The notes beneath the pieces were generated by a model, which searched no databases, was not told where the DNA came from, and saw only the letters and a list, made by a program, of their open reading frames with translations. Of a stretch of 64,000 bases of DNA, positions 46,325 to 55,747 are shown piece after piece. The first letter of the stretch is position 1. Each line of letters opens with the position of its first letter. The stretch lies in NCBI GenBank assembly GCA_964494345.1, contig CAZBSI010000010.1:1-64000 (forward strand), in the 5' to 3' direction. Source of the stretch: DTKD01 sp964494345 (lineage in GTDB: Bacteria; Armatimonadota; UBA5829). Position numbers and translations under genes: made by a program.

Positions 46325-47881
46325 ATGGCTAGAAAAATCCGTATTTTTGACACCACGCTGCGTGACGGCGAACAATCGCCGGGCGCGAGTATGAACATTG
46401 AGGAGAAGCTGGAAGTCGCCAAGCAGTTGGCGCGGCTGAAAGTGGACGTAATCGAGGCGGGGTTCCCGATATCCTCGCCGGGTGATTTCGAGGCAGTAAA
46501 GGCGGTCGCGCAGACCGTTAAGGGGCCTGCTGTCGCCGGGCTGTGTCGAGCAGCAGTTGCCGACATAGACCGCGCCTGGGAAGCCCTGCAGCATGCCAAA
46601 AAACCCCTAATCCACACATTCCTCGCGACCTCCGATATTCACCTTGAAAAGAAGCTCAAAAAGACCAGATCCGAGGCTCTCGCAATCGCCGTTGCCGCTG
46701 TGAAGCACGCTAAAGCCTACACCGAGGAAGTGGAGTTCTCCGCTGAGGACGCCTCCCGAAGCGATTTCGATTATTTGTGTGAGGTCGTCGAAGCGGTGAT
46801 CGACGCTGGCGCGACCATAGTAAATCTGCCGGACACGGTCGGTTATGCGATTCCCAGCGAGTATGGCGATATGATCCGCAGGGTAATAGAGAAAGTGCCT
46901 AACTCCAAAAAGGCGATCTTCAGCGTACACTGCCACAACGATTTGGGCCTGGGTGTTGCAAACTCCCTGGCTGCGGTTGCTAACGGTGTCGGACAGGTAG
47001 AATGCACTATAAACGGCCTCGGCGAGCGCGCCGGCAATGCGGCTTTGGAAGAGGTCGTTATGGCGATCCACACCCGCGCTGATCTGTTCTGTGCGACCAC
47101 CGGCATAAACACTCGTGAGATTTACCGCGCCAGCAGACTGGTTTCGGACGTCACCGGACTGGCGGTTCAGGTAAATAAGGCTATCGTCGGCAGCAACGCA
47201 TTTGCGCACGAAGCAGGTATCCACCAGCACGGCGTCTTGCAGGACAAACGCACCTATGAGATCATGGATGCGGAGTCCGTCGGTCTGACCGAGAGCAAGC
47301 TGGTTCTGGGCAAGCACTCCGGTCGCCACGCTTTCGAGGACAGGCTGAAATCGCTAGGCTATAATTTGGGCAAGGCGGAACTTGACAAGGCATTCGCCCG
47401 TTTCAAGGTCACGGCCGATAAGAAAAAAGAGATTTTCGACGAGGACCTGGAAGCGATAGTCGCCGACGAAGCGCACACCATTCCGGCCAAATACGAGTTA
47501 ACCTATATGCTCGCAATGACCAGCCTCGACGGAATACCGACCGCCACCATCAAGCTCAAAAGCGACAGCGGCGACATCGTAGAAGCGGGAATCGGGGTTG
47601 GTTCGGTCGACGCGATCTATAAGACCATCGATAAAATGGTGGATGTGGAATACAGCCTGGTGGACTTCGTTGTAAAGTCCGTCACCGGCGGCACCGACGC
47701 GCTCGGCGAGGTCACGGTGAAGCTGGAGGCTCCGAACGGGGAGATATACACCGGCAGGGGTGCAAGCTTGGACGTAGTTGAGGCCAGCGCGAAGGCGTAT
47801 GTGAACGCGATCAATAAACTGGTACACTACGAAGCCCTTCGTGGCAACGGCAGCAAACCCAGAGACCGTGCAAGGCTGTAA
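46325..47881 (+). CDS. leuA: 2-isopropylmalate synthase
   Basis: It condenses 2-ketoisovalerate with acetyl-CoA to start leucine synthesis. In 518 aa, DTTLRDGEQSPGASM (metal site), HCHNDLGLGVANSLA (His-x-His) and INGLGERAGNAALEE mark the DRE-TIM barrel. NAFAHEAGIHQHGVLQ lies in the subdomain, and a C-terminal allosteric domain contains GIGVGSVDAIYKTIDK. ATG 46325 is preferred to GTG 46322, with AAGGTGA upstream. A small DUF4429/SHOCT gene separates it from leuC. Confidence 0.97.
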   Translation: MARKIRIFDTTLRDGEQSPGASMNIEEKLEVAKQLARLKVDVIEAGFPISSPGDFEAVKAVAQTVKGPAVAGLCRAAVADIDRAWEALQHAKKPLIHTFLATSDIHLEKKLKKTRSEALAIAVAAVKHAKAYTEEVEFSAEDASRSDFDYLCEVVEAVIDAGATIVNLPDTVGYAIPSEYGDMIRRVIEKVPNSKKAIFSVHCHNDLGLGVANSLAAVANGVGQVECTINGLGERAGNAALEEVVMAIHTRADLFCATTGINTREIYRASRLVSDVTGLAVQVNKAIVGSNAFAHEAGIHQHGVLQDKRTYEIMDAESVGLTESKLVLGKHSGRHAFEDRLKSLGYNLGKAELDKAFARFKVTADKKKEIFDEDLEAIVADEAHTIPAKYELTYMLAMTSLDGIPTATIKLKSDSGDIVEAGIGVGSVDAIYKTIDKMVDVEYSLVDFVVKSVTGGTDALGEVTVKLEAPNGEIYTGRGASLDVVEASAKAYVNAINKLVHYEALRGNGSKPRDRARL

Positions 47882-47899
47882 CAGCGGCTAATTAAACTT

Positions 47900-47921
47900 G
47901 TGGCGATGTCCGAATCGCCAC
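47900..47921. repeat. Perfect 8-bp palindrome GTGGCGAT/ATCGCCAC
   Basis: The hairpin GTGGCGAT, loop GTCCGA, ATCGCCAC lies 18 bp after leuA. A near copy with loop CTCCGA stands at 63909. It may terminate or stabilise leuA RNA, or be a member of a dispersed repeat. No T-run follows. Confidence 0.6.
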
Positions 47922-47991
47922 ATAGACATAAAAAGCAGGGTATTGCTGTAAAAACCTTAGAGAATTGATCTATTTTCGAGGGGTGGCGAAT

Positions 47992-48720
47992 ATGGGTACT
48001 CTTGAGGTAACATTTCTGGAAGTGCCGCAGGTGGGACGGCCGGCGAGTATTTTGCACGGCGCGGAGAAAAAAGCAACGTCAGCGGTAACGTGGACACAGC
48101 AGCATCCGACCAAAAAGAACCTGTATCGTGTTGCGGTTGCCAACGGACAGATATTCGTAGGCGAATACAATCCATATGCGCTCGCGAACACACAACCTGT
48201 TCAGGATCAGATGCAAAACCCTGCATCTACGCCGGTTTATGGCTACGCCCTCCCTGCAGGCTGCCTTGCGCGAGCGGTAGGGGTGAATGGTCAGATAGAG
48301 CTTTATGAGGATTATCTTACAATAAAAAGAAAAGGTGTCATTTCGTTTATTTCACACGGATTCAAAGGCGATAAAGAAATCTACCTGGATCAAATCAGCG
48401 CAGTGCAAATAAAACAGTGTGGCACGGTTACCAGCGGTTATCTGCAGATAGTATTCAAAGGCAGCCAGGAAAGCAAATCTGCACTTTTGGATTCCGTGAC
48501 TGACGAAAATACTATTGTGTTCTGGCCGGACCGCGAATCCGAGTTTCTGCACCTGAAGATGCTGCTCGATAAGCAACGGCGTCTATCAAGGCAAGGACCG
48601 CCGGCGTCTACATCGACATCAGTCGCCGATGAGATTGAAAAATTGGATTCTTTGAGACGGCGGGGCATAATAACAGACAAGGAATTTGAAGCGAAAAAGC
48701 GAGAGCTTTTGGGCCTTTAA
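47992..48720 (+). CDS. DUF4429-like/SHOCT domain protein
   Basis: The protein has 242 aa. A central PH-like DUF4429-type domain (LYEDYLTIKRKGVISFISHG, then EIYLDQISAVQIKQCGTVTS) is followed by a C-terminal SHOCT motif, DEIEKLDSLRRRGIITDKEF ending KRELLGL. The N-terminal 100 residues form an unrecognised beta-rich domain. SHOCT segments are thought to mediate oligomerisation or binding. No catalytic residues are evident. ATG 47992 follows GAGGGG. It sits between leuA and leuC on the same strand, with no obvious link to leucine synthesis. Confidence 0.8.
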   Translation: MGTLEVTFLEVPQVGRPASILHGAEKKATSAVTWTQQHPTKKNLYRVAVANGQIFVGEYNPYALANTQPVQDQMQNPASTPVYGYALPAGCLARAVGVNGQIELYEDYLTIKRKGVISFISHGFKGDKEIYLDQISAVQIKQCGTVTSGYLQIVFKGSQESKSALLDSVTDENTIVFWPDRESEFLHLKMLLDKQRRLSRQGPPASTSTSVADEIEKLDSLRRRGIITDKEFEAKKRELLGL

Positions 48721-48757
48721 AATACATAAATACTAAGCAAACAGTTAAGGACTAATC

Positions 48758-50020
48758 ATGGGACAAACAATCACCCAAAAAATACTGGCCGCGCATTGCG
48801 GTAAAGAGAGTGTGGAGCCGGGCGAGTTGATCAACGCTCGCCTGGATATGGTGCTCGGCAACGACATCACTGCGCCGATCGCCATTCGTGAGTTCGAAAA
48901 AATCGGGGCGGAGACCGTCTTCGACAAGGACAGGGTCGCGCTCGTGCCGGACCATTCCACCCCGAACAAGGACATCAAATCCGCTCAACTCGTGAAGATT
49001 CTGCGTGACTTCGCGCGCAAGCATAATATCACCTATTTCTTCGAGATCGGCAAGATGGGGATTGAGCATACTCTTCTCCCCGACGAGGGCCTGGTGCTGC
49101 CGGGCGACGCGATCATCGGCGCCGACAGCCACACTTGCACCTACGGCGCTCTTGGGGCATTCTCCACAGGTGTCGGATCCACCGACCTGGCCTGTGCGAT
49201 GGCTCTCGGCGAGACCTGGTTCAAAGTCCCCGAAGCCATCAAGTTCATATACTATGGCAAACTGCCGAAGTGGGTCAGCGGCAAGGACCTCATTCTATAT
49301 ACGATAGGCAAAATCGGGGTCGACGGCGCGCTTTATTGCAGCATGGAGTTCACCGGCGAGACCATCTCCGAGCTGGATATGGCAGGCCGGTTTACTATGT
49401 GTAATATGGCCATCGAAGCCGGCGGCAAGAACGGGATTATGGAGCCGGACGAGAAAACCCTGGCCTATGTTCAACCTCGCGCTAAGCGCGAATTCAAGCT
49501 CTACAAGAGCGACCCGGACGCGGTCTACAAAGACGTAATCGAAATCGATGTCAGCAAACTGGAACCGATCGTCAGCTTCCCGCATTTGCCGGATAACACT
49601 AAACCAGTCTCTGAGGCGACTCATATAAACATCGATCAATCCGTGATCGGCTCCTGCACCAACGGCCGCATTGAGGATTTGCGCATCGCTGCCAGTGTTA
49701 TCAAGGGGCATAAGGTTCATCCCGATGTCAGGCTCATAGTTATCCCTGCGACCCAGGAGATATATCTCCAGTCTATTAAAGAAGGCCTCACAGAGATATT
49801 CGTCGAGGCTGGTGGGGCGGTCAGCACCCCGACCTGTGGGCCGTGTCTTGGCGGTCATATGGGAGTGCTCGCGGAGGGCGAGCGCGCCGTCTCAACCACA
49901 AACCGCAACTTTGTCGGTCGAATGGGTCACACCAAATCCGAAGTATATCTCGCCAGCCCCGCAATAGCGGCGGCATCGGCTGTGTTGGGCCGCATCGGCA
50001 GCCCGGATGAACTAAAGTAG
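48758..50020 (+). CDS. leuC: 3-isopropylmalate dehydratase, large subunit
   Basis: This Fe-S isomerase of 2- to 3-isopropylmalate has 420 aa, the shorter HacA/LeuC2-like form found outside Proteobacteria. GADSHTCTYGALGAFSTGVG, the cluster cysteines in IGSCTNGRIEDLRIAA and TCGPCLGGHMG, and the final NRNFVGRMGH are present. leuD starts 8 bp after the stop, so the two subunits are made together. Confidence 0.96.
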   Translation: MGQTITQKILAAHCGKESVEPGELINARLDMVLGNDITAPIAIREFEKIGAETVFDKDRVALVPDHSTPNKDIKSAQLVKILRDFARKHNITYFFEIGKMGIEHTLLPDEGLVLPGDAIIGADSHTCTYGALGAFSTGVGSTDLACAMALGETWFKVPEAIKFIYYGKLPKWVSGKDLILYTIGKIGVDGALYCSMEFTGETISELDMAGRFTMCNMAIEAGGKNGIMEPDEKTLAYVQPRAKREFKLYKSDPDAVYKDVIEIDVSKLEPIVSFPHLPDNTKPVSEATHINIDQSVIGSCTNGRIEDLRIAASVIKGHKVHPDVRLIVIPATQEIYLQSIKEGLTEIFVEAGGAVSTPTCGPCLGGHMGVLAEGERAVSTTNRNFVGRMGHTKSEVYLASPAIAAASAVLGRIGSPDELK

Positions 50021-50028
50021 AGGACAAA

Positions 50029-50520
50029 ATGATCAAAGGTAAGGTACATAAATACGGAAACAACGTCGATACGGACGTTATAATACCGGCGAGATATCTC
50101 AACACCACCGATCCTGCCGAACTGGCAACCCACTGCATGGAAGATATCGACGCCGACTTCGCGAAAACGGTGCAGGCTGGCGATATAATCGTAGCAGAGG
50201 ACAACTTCGGCTGCGGTTCATCGCGCGAGCATGCCCCGATCGCGATCAAAGCGTCCGGCATCTCCTGCGTAATCGCAAACACGTTCGCCCGCATCTTCTA
50301 TCGCAACTCGCTGAACACGGGCCTGCCGATTTTGGAATGCCCGGAGGCGGTCGCCGGTATCAGCAAAGGCGACACAGTCGAGATCGACCTGGAATCAGGC
50401 AAGATCACAAACGTGACGACCGGTAAATCCTTCCAGGCGAACCCGTTCCCGCCCTTTATGAGAGAGCTAATCGAAGTTGGCGGCCTGGTGAATTACGCTA
50501 AAGCTAAGGTTGGCAAGTGA
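50029..50520 (+). CDS. leuD: 3-isopropylmalate dehydratase, small subunit
   Basis: The protein has 163 aa and forms the swivel domain of isopropylmalate isomerase. GKVHKYGNNVDTDVIIPARY and NFGCGSSREHAPIAIKASG are the family signatures, and ANTFARIFYRNSLNTGLP and a terminal NPFPPFMRELIEVGGLVNY complete it. It is the compact form paired with HacA-like LeuC. Its TGA overlaps the leuB ATG (TGATG). Confidence 0.96.
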   Translation: MIKGKVHKYGNNVDTDVIIPARYLNTTDPAELATHCMEDIDADFAKTVQAGDIIVAEDNFGCGSSREHAPIAIKASGISCVIANTFARIFYRNSLNTGLPILECPEAVAGISKGDTVEIDLESGKITNVTTGKSFQANPFPPFMRELIEVGGLVNYAKAKVGK

Positions 50521-51617
50521 TGTCATCTCGATCGTATAAGATAGCTGTTTTGCCGGGTGATGGGATCGGCGTTGAGATTGTGCCTCAGGGCATCAAGGCT
50601 CTCGACGCGGTCGCATCCAAGCTCGGCATCGCGTTTGAATACACGGAAGCACTTGTCGGAGGCGCGGCGATCGACGCAGTAGGGGTGCCGCTTCCGGATG
50701 AGACGCTCAAGCTATCGTTAGAAAGCGACGCGGTATTTTTCGGCGCAGTCGGAGGAGCCAAATGGGACAACCTCCAGCCGGTCAGTATGCGACCGGAACC
50801 GGGTGGTTTGTTCCCGCTTAGAAAATCACTTGGCGCTTATGCCAACCTGCGTCCGGTGATCGTCTTCGAATCGCTTATATCCGCCTCCAGCCTCAAATCC
50901 GAACGGTTGGAAGGCGGCGTCGACATCCTGTTCGTGCGTGAACTCACCGGGGGCATCTACTTCGGCAAGCCTAAAGAAAGACGGGAAGTCGATGGCGAAA
51001 CGGTAGCAATCGACACCTGTTCCTACAGCGATTTCGAGATCAGACGAATCGCGCACATGGCTTTTTTGCAGGCACGCAGGCGGCGTGGGATCGTCCATTC
51101 GATCGACAAAGCCAATGTAATGGAGACATCCAGACTCTGGCGCGAAGTGGTGACAGAAGTGGCGGCTCAGTACCCGGACGTCACCCTTACTCATATGCTG
51201 GCCGACAACTGCGGAATGCAACTATTGCGCAACCCGAAGCAGTTTGATGTAATACTGGCGGATAACCTCTTTGGTGATTTGCTTACCGACGAGGCCGCTA
51301 TGCTTGCGGGTTCGCTGGGGATGTTGCCTTCCGCAAGCGTAGGGGAGCAGCACGGCGGGCTATATGAGCCTATTCATGGTTCCGCGCCGGACATAGCAGG
51401 TCAGGACATCGCCAACCCTATCGCCACTATTCTCACTGCGGCTATGATGCTGCGATACGCGTGCGATTGCCCGGACGGGGCGGTAATGATTCGAGCCGCT
51501 GTGGAATCTGTGCTTAACGACGGCTATCGAACGGTGGATATTGCGGAGCCGAATTGTCAAACCGTTTCCTGCAGCAAGATGGGCGATCTGGTCGCCGAGC
51601 GAATATCTCAGAGTTAG
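50520..51617 (+). CDS. leuB: 3-isopropylmalate dehydrogenase
   Basis: This NAD-dependent oxidative decarboxylase has 365 aa. VLPGDGIGVEIVPQG opens the fold. LFPLRKSLGAYANLRPV and VRELTGGIYFGKPKER hold substrate Arg/Tyr residues. DNLFGDLLTDEAAMLAGSLG and YEPIHGSAPDIAGQDIANP carry the metal and NAD sites. ATG 50520 overlaps the leuD stop. The next gene, cimA, starts 15 bp after it. Confidence 0.97.
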   Translation: MSSRSYKIAVLPGDGIGVEIVPQGIKALDAVASKLGIAFEYTEALVGGAAIDAVGVPLPDETLKLSLESDAVFFGAVGGAKWDNLQPVSMRPEPGGLFPLRKSLGAYANLRPVIVFESLISASSLKSERLEGGVDILFVRELTGGIYFGKPKERREVDGETVAIDTCSYSDFEIRRIAHMAFLQARRRRGIVHSIDKANVMETSRLWREVVTEVAAQYPDVTLTHMLADNCGMQLLRNPKQFDVILADNLFGDLLTDEAAMLAGSLGMLPSASVGEQHGGLYEPIHGSAPDIAGQDIANPIATILTAAMMLRYACDCPDGAVMIRAAVESVLNDGYRTVDIAEPNCQTVSCSKMGDLVAERISQS

Positions 51618-51632
51618 AGACGAGAACCTAGA

Positions 51633-53204
51633 ATGCCAAAAATAGCAATTTATGATACTACACTACGCGACGGAACCCAGGGCGAGGGGGTCAGTTTCTC
51701 CGCTGAGGAGAAGTTGAAAGTCGCTCGCAAGCTCGATGAGTTTGGCGTGGCCTACATCGAGGGCGGCTGGCCAGGCTCCAATCCTAAAGACGTGGAGTTT
51801 TTCGAACTGGCGAAAAATGTCAAATTCGAGAACTCGAAACTGACCGCTTTCGGCAGCACGCGCAGGGCTAACCTTACCGCTGCTGAGGACCCTCAGATTC
51901 TCAAACTCATCGAGGCGCAGACCCCGGCTGTCACCATATTCGGTAAATCGTGGGATATGCACGTCACCGAGGTTTTCAGAATCAGCCTCGAAGAGAACCT
52001 TGAGATGATCTACGATTCGATCAAGTTTCTCGTCGAAAACGACAGAGAGGCGATTTTCGATGCGGAGCATTTCTTCGACGGCTACAAACGCAACCCGGAT
52101 TATGCCCTCGCGGCCCTCGACGCCGCCGCACAGGGCGGGGCTTCGGTTTTGTCTCTCTGCGACACCAACGGCGGCACACTGCCATCAGAGGTCGGTGAGA
52201 TAGTAAAGGTAGTAGTCGACAGATTCCCGGACATATCCATAGCGCTCCACGCTCACAACGACTCCGGTTTGGCCGTTGCAAACTCTGTCGCGGCTTGCGA
52301 AAACGGCGCGACTCAGGTTCAGGGCACTATCAACGGCTACGGCGAGCGTTGCGGCAACGCCAACACTTGTGCCATAATCCCGATTTTGGAGCTTAAGCTC
52401 GGCATGAAATGTGTACCCGATGGCGCATTGGGCAATCTTACTGCTCTATCCCGTTGGCTAGATGAGATCGCCAATCGCATACCGGATGATGGGATGCCGT
52501 TTGTAGGCGCAAGCGCGTTCGCACACAAAGCCGGCGTCCATGTCGATGCGGTGACCAAAAACCCGACCACTTATGAGCACATCGACCCCAAACTCGTCGG
52601 CAATCGTCGCAGGTTCCTTATATCCGAACTTGCCGGCAGCAGCAGCATTGTGCAAAAGGCGAGCAAATACGATATCGACCTCGGCAAAAAATCCCCTGAG
52701 GTCAAAGCTGTGCTCAACAGGGTAGTGCAGCTTGAGCACCAGGGCTACTCATTCGAGGATGCCGAGGCCAGCTTCGAACTGTTGCTCAAAAAAGCGATGG
52801 GCCAGTATGAAAAGCTCTTCGAATTGGTCGGATTCCGGCTGATTATCGAGAAGCGCGGGCCGATGGAGGAGCCGATTACTGAGGCTACTTTGAAGGTGGT
52901 CGTCGATGGAGTAGAGGCGTTCACTGTTGCTGAAGGCGACGGCCCTGTTCACGCATTGGACAACGCCTTGCGGTTGGCTCTGAAGCAATTCTACAGCGAC
53001 GAACTTGACCAAATTAAGCTCTCTGACTTCAAGGTCAGGGTGGTCAATTCCGGCGAGGGAACCGCTGCACGGGTTCGCACGATAATCGAATCCCGCGACG
53101 CAACGGACTCGTGGAGCACGGTAGGTGTATCCACCAACATAATCGAGGCAAGCTGGAATGCGCTGGCCGACAGCGTAGAATATGGACTGCTGAGGCAAAA
53201 GTGA
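51633..53204 (+). CDS. cimA: (R)-citramalate synthase
   Basis: It condenses pyruvate with acetyl-CoA to citramalate, feeding isoleucine synthesis through LeuCD and LeuB without threonine deaminase. In 523 aa, DTTLRDGTQGEGVSFSAEEK and AYIEGGWPGSNPKD mark the CimA branch rather than LeuA. HAHNDSGLAVANSVAA, INGYGERCGNANTCAI and the subdomain ASAFAHKAGVHVDAV follow. The position after leuCDB supports the pathway. ispH begins with an overlapping GTG at its stop. Confidence 0.95.
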   Translation: MPKIAIYDTTLRDGTQGEGVSFSAEEKLKVARKLDEFGVAYIEGGWPGSNPKDVEFFELAKNVKFENSKLTAFGSTRRANLTAAEDPQILKLIEAQTPAVTIFGKSWDMHVTEVFRISLEENLEMIYDSIKFLVENDREAIFDAEHFFDGYKRNPDYALAALDAAAQGGASVLSLCDTNGGTLPSEVGEIVKVVVDRFPDISIALHAHNDSGLAVANSVAACENGATQVQGTINGYGERCGNANTCAIIPILELKLGMKCVPDGALGNLTALSRWLDEIANRIPDDGMPFVGASAFAHKAGVHVDAVTKNPTTYEHIDPKLVGNRRRFLISELAGSSSIVQKASKYDIDLGKKSPEVKAVLNRVVQLEHQGYSFEDAEASFELLLKKAMGQYEKLFELVGFRLIIEKRGPMEEPITEATLKVVVDGVEAFTVAEGDGPVHALDNALRLALKQFYSDELDQIKLSDFKVRVVNSGEGTAARVRTIIESRDATDSWSTVGVSTNIIEASWNALADSVEYGLLRQK

Positions 53205-54040
53205 GGGTAATCGTCGCTGACCATGCGGGCGTCTGTTTCGGTGTAAAGCGCGCCCTTGATCTCGTCGAGAACTGTTGCGAGACCAAAGGGCCTATCTCGA
53301 CGCTCGGGCCTCTGATCCACAACCCTCAGGTGGTTCAGGGGCTGAAAGAAAAAGGCGTTCGTGTGGTCGGCAGCGTAGACGAAGCGGGGCAGGGCGCTAT
53401 AGTAATGCCTTCGCATGGCGTCTCTGCAGATGTTTTTGATGCGGCGCGGGCAGCCGGGCTTGAGATCGTCGATGCCACCTGTCCGTTTGTCGCCAAGGTC
53501 CACTCCCGCGTAGGATCCCTTGCCGCCGATGGTTATATGGTTGTAATCGTCGGCGACGCCGGCCACTCCGAGGTCAAATCTATTCTCAGCGCGGCCGGGG
53601 ATGACGCTGTGGTTATCAGCGAGGCATCCGAGGTCGATAGTTACGAATGGCGCGGCAGGCGGGTGGGGATCGTCAGCCAGACCACCCAGACCCCGGAGAG
53701 GTTCGGCGAGATAGTCGGTTTGATTGCCTCTCGCGCATCCGAAATAGTGGCCTATAACACGATCTGCTACGCCACCCACGAGCGACAATCCGCCGCCAGC
53801 GCTCTCGCGCCAAAAGTCGAGGCTATGTTTGTAGTGGGCGGTCGAAACAGCGCCAACACCAACCGCCTGACAGAAATCTGCGAGCAGGCCGGCGTGCCAA
53901 CCTACCACATAGAGACCGCTTCTGAAATCGACCCCACCTGGGTCTCCGGCCTGACCACCGTCGGCCTTACCGCCGGCGCCTCCACCCCACAGTGGATCAT
54001 CGACGAAGTCAAAACCGCCCTGGAATCCATCTGTTCCTGA
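53201..54040 (+). CDS. ispH: 4-hydroxy-3-methylbut-2-enyl diphosphate reductase
   Basis: This last enzyme of the MEP isoprenoid pathway gives IPP and DMAPP. In 279 aa, three cluster cysteines lie in AGVCFGVKRAL, DATCPFVAKVH and NTICYATHERQ. TTQTPERF and the terminal LTAGASTPQWIIDEV are typical. GTG 53201 overlaps the cimA TGA (GTGA), so it is coupled to the amino acid genes. It supplies precursors for the polyprenyl synthase encoded at 31861. Confidence 0.96.
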   Translation: MRVIVADHAGVCFGVKRALDLVENCCETKGPISTLGPLIHNPQVVQGLKEKGVRVVGSVDEAGQGAIVMPSHGVSADVFDAARAAGLEIVDATCPFVAKVHSRVGSLAADGYMVVIVGDAGHSEVKSILSAAGDDAVVISEASEVDSYEWRGRRVGIVSQTTQTPERFGEIVGLIASRASEIVAYNTICYATHERQSAASALAPKVEAMFVVGGRNSANTNRLTEICEQAGVPTYHIETASEIDPTWVSGLTTVGLTAGASTPQWIIDEVKTALESICS

Positions 54041-54145
54041 GCAATCCAGTTTCCGCTAACCCTCTCCTAGTCCCGCACTCTTCAGCGAATGCCCCACGCG
54101 CACCCTGTCACGCAAAAAACACAACAAAAAAACACGATAATCAAG

Positions 54146-54174
54146 TTGACATGTGGGCAGATGCCGGATATACT
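54146..54174 (+). promoter_or_regulatory. Promoter of the 54277-58301 gene set
   Basis: A perfect TTGACA (54146-54151) and TATACT (54169-54174) are 17 bp apart. Transcription would begin near 54181, about 95 nt before the first gene. Confidence 0.75.
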
Positions 54175-54276
54175 TCATGCAGTATCGAAAATAAAGAGAC
54201 GACAACCTGTAATGTGAACCAATAAGGTGTCAATCATAAACAGTGTCGTGTACAACATGGAAGGAAATGACCACAA

Positions 54277-54720
54277 GTGTTCAAATCAGCAGCGCTCATT
54301 GTGGGCATTCAAGTGATTGTTCTGTTTTTAAGTGGGGTTGCAGTAGCGGCTAGCGGGGAAGTGACACCACTGACAACCGAGGAAATGGCCTCAATACAAG
54401 GCGCCGGGGCTGTGTACAAAGTTTGTAATGTGCTTATCGGGCTGGGGTGTTCGGCTCCATGCATCTGCGATTCCGCCTCAGGGAGATGGCACAAAACCAT
54501 AGGAAACTCCATGTACATGTGTGGAACTTCGACTGTCGCCCCGGACAAACCATGCACAAATGAGATGTTATGTTTCTGCGGCATTCGCCTTTCATTTGAC
54601 AATGAAGCCGACTGCCACAGCGGAGAGAACTTTGGCTCAGTGCCGGTGTGCAGTTATTCCTTCGGCTGCAAGGACACATACAACCCTTGGGGCTGCAAGT
54701 GGGGTGGTCCAGGACAATGA
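54277..54720 (+). CDS. Secreted 12-cysteine protein with leader-like motif
   Basis: The protein has 147 aa from GTG 54277 after GGAAGGAAA. A hydrophobic N-terminus (FKSAALIVGIQVIVLFLSGV, then AVAA) is followed by LTTEEMASIQGAG. This motif resembles the LxxxEMxxxxGG leaders of small secreted or bacteriocin-like peptides. The remaining 100 residues hold 12 cysteines in CxxxC-type spacings (APCICD, LCFCG, FGCKDTYNPWGCKWGG), an even number fit for disulfides. No family name is known to me. Three genes follow on the same strand, the last a C39-peptidase-like protein that could be its processing enzyme. Confidence 0.7.
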   Translation: MFKSAALIVGIQVIVLFLSGVAVAASGEVTPLTTEEMASIQGAGAVYKVCNVLIGLGCSAPCICDSASGRWHKTIGNSMYMCGTSTVAPDKPCTNEMLCFCGIRLSFDNEADCHSGENFGSVPVCSYSFGCKDTYNPWGCKWGGPGQ

Positions 54721-54739
54721 ATAACAGGAGGGACGTGAA

Positions 54740-55684
54740 ATGAGGAACAACAGATACGCTATATGCCTGGTGTTGGTGTGCATTTTGCTCATGCTTCTGC
54801 CGAATGTGGGTTGTTGCCTGGAGACGGGAACTATCAGAACCGCAATAGAACGTTCTATGGCCTCTATGAACAGCGGGTACGGCTATTTCGCCATATCGTA
54901 CGTCCAAGGAGATGACTTGTTTCGGGTTGAGCAAGCCCGGTTGAATGCCACACAGGGCAGCACAATACGTATTCAAACGCCCACCGGCCCTGAGTCTCTG
55001 GACAAGTTGTACTGGGCTTTCGACGGTCTTAAATGGCGTTTCGACAAGAGGACACTTGTCCCGGAAAAGACTTGTGCCGGACTGAGTCAGGTTGCATGGA
55101 ATGGCACATCAGGCTCTGGGCTGACCGGTGCGGATGGTTTCATATCCAACGATCAGAAGCAGACTCGACTTCAGTCGCTGATCGGCATAATGGACCCGTT
55201 TATCGGCAATGAGCGGAAATCATTGTTGAGCGAGGGACCTGCCTATGTTGGGGATGAGACCATTGACAAGCTGCCTGTACACCATTTTGTTTTGCGGCAG
55301 GGCAGCGTGCTGCGAGATATCTGGATATCGCCACAAAACGGCTACCTTACTAAGCGTATGCGCACGACTCCTGATCCGGGCAAAGGACGCGTGAGCATTT
55401 ACAATGTAGAGTCGTTTCGTCAATATGACGGCGTCTGGTTTCCAGAGGCAGCCACTGTTGTCAGTTATCTGGACAAGAGCGGCATTAAAACACTTCCTGA
55501 CGTCAAACGTTTCCGCACGTTAGAGTTTCATCCGAACGCTTCCGTACCCGCCTCGATTTTTACCGTGGAGTTCCCCGTGGGTACGACTGTCTACGGCCCA
55601 CAGACCGCATCGCAAACTCAGGTCGGTGGATCCATCGCAAAGGAGGAAATTGCAGCGCTCCTCGAACCTCCATCATTACAATAG
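54740..55684 (+). CDS. LolA-like envelope protein, hypothetical
   Basis: The protein has 314 aa. A hydrophobic signal ends LLPNVGCCLE, a possible though imperfect lipobox. The rest is beta-rich and resembles outer-membrane lipoprotein carrier-like domains: DKLYWAFDGLKWRFDKRT, LRDIWISPQNGYLTKRM, FRQYDGVWFPEAATVV and ASIFTVEFPVGT. AGGAGGG precedes ATG 54740. It starts 19 bp after the cysteine-rich gene and is probably co-transcribed. A cargo-binding role in the periplasm is plausible but unproven. Confidence 0.65.
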   Translation: MRNNRYAICLVLVCILLMLLPNVGCCLETGTIRTAIERSMASMNSGYGYFAISYVQGDDLFRVEQARLNATQGSTIRIQTPTGPESLDKLYWAFDGLKWRFDKRTLVPEKTCAGLSQVAWNGTSGSGLTGADGFISNDQKQTRLQSLIGIMDPFIGNERKSLLSEGPAYVGDETIDKLPVHHFVLRQGSVLRDIWISPQNGYLTKRMRTTPDPGKGRVSIYNVESFRQYDGVWFPEAATVVSYLDKSGIKTLPDVKRFRTLEFHPNASVPASIFTVEFPVGTTVYGPQTASQTQVGGSIAKEEIAALLEPPSLQ

Positions 55685-55747
55685 GAATAGCCGAAGTTCA
55701 AGGCGAGAATTATTTTTCGATTGAAGAAAGGGTAGGGAGTTAAAGAG

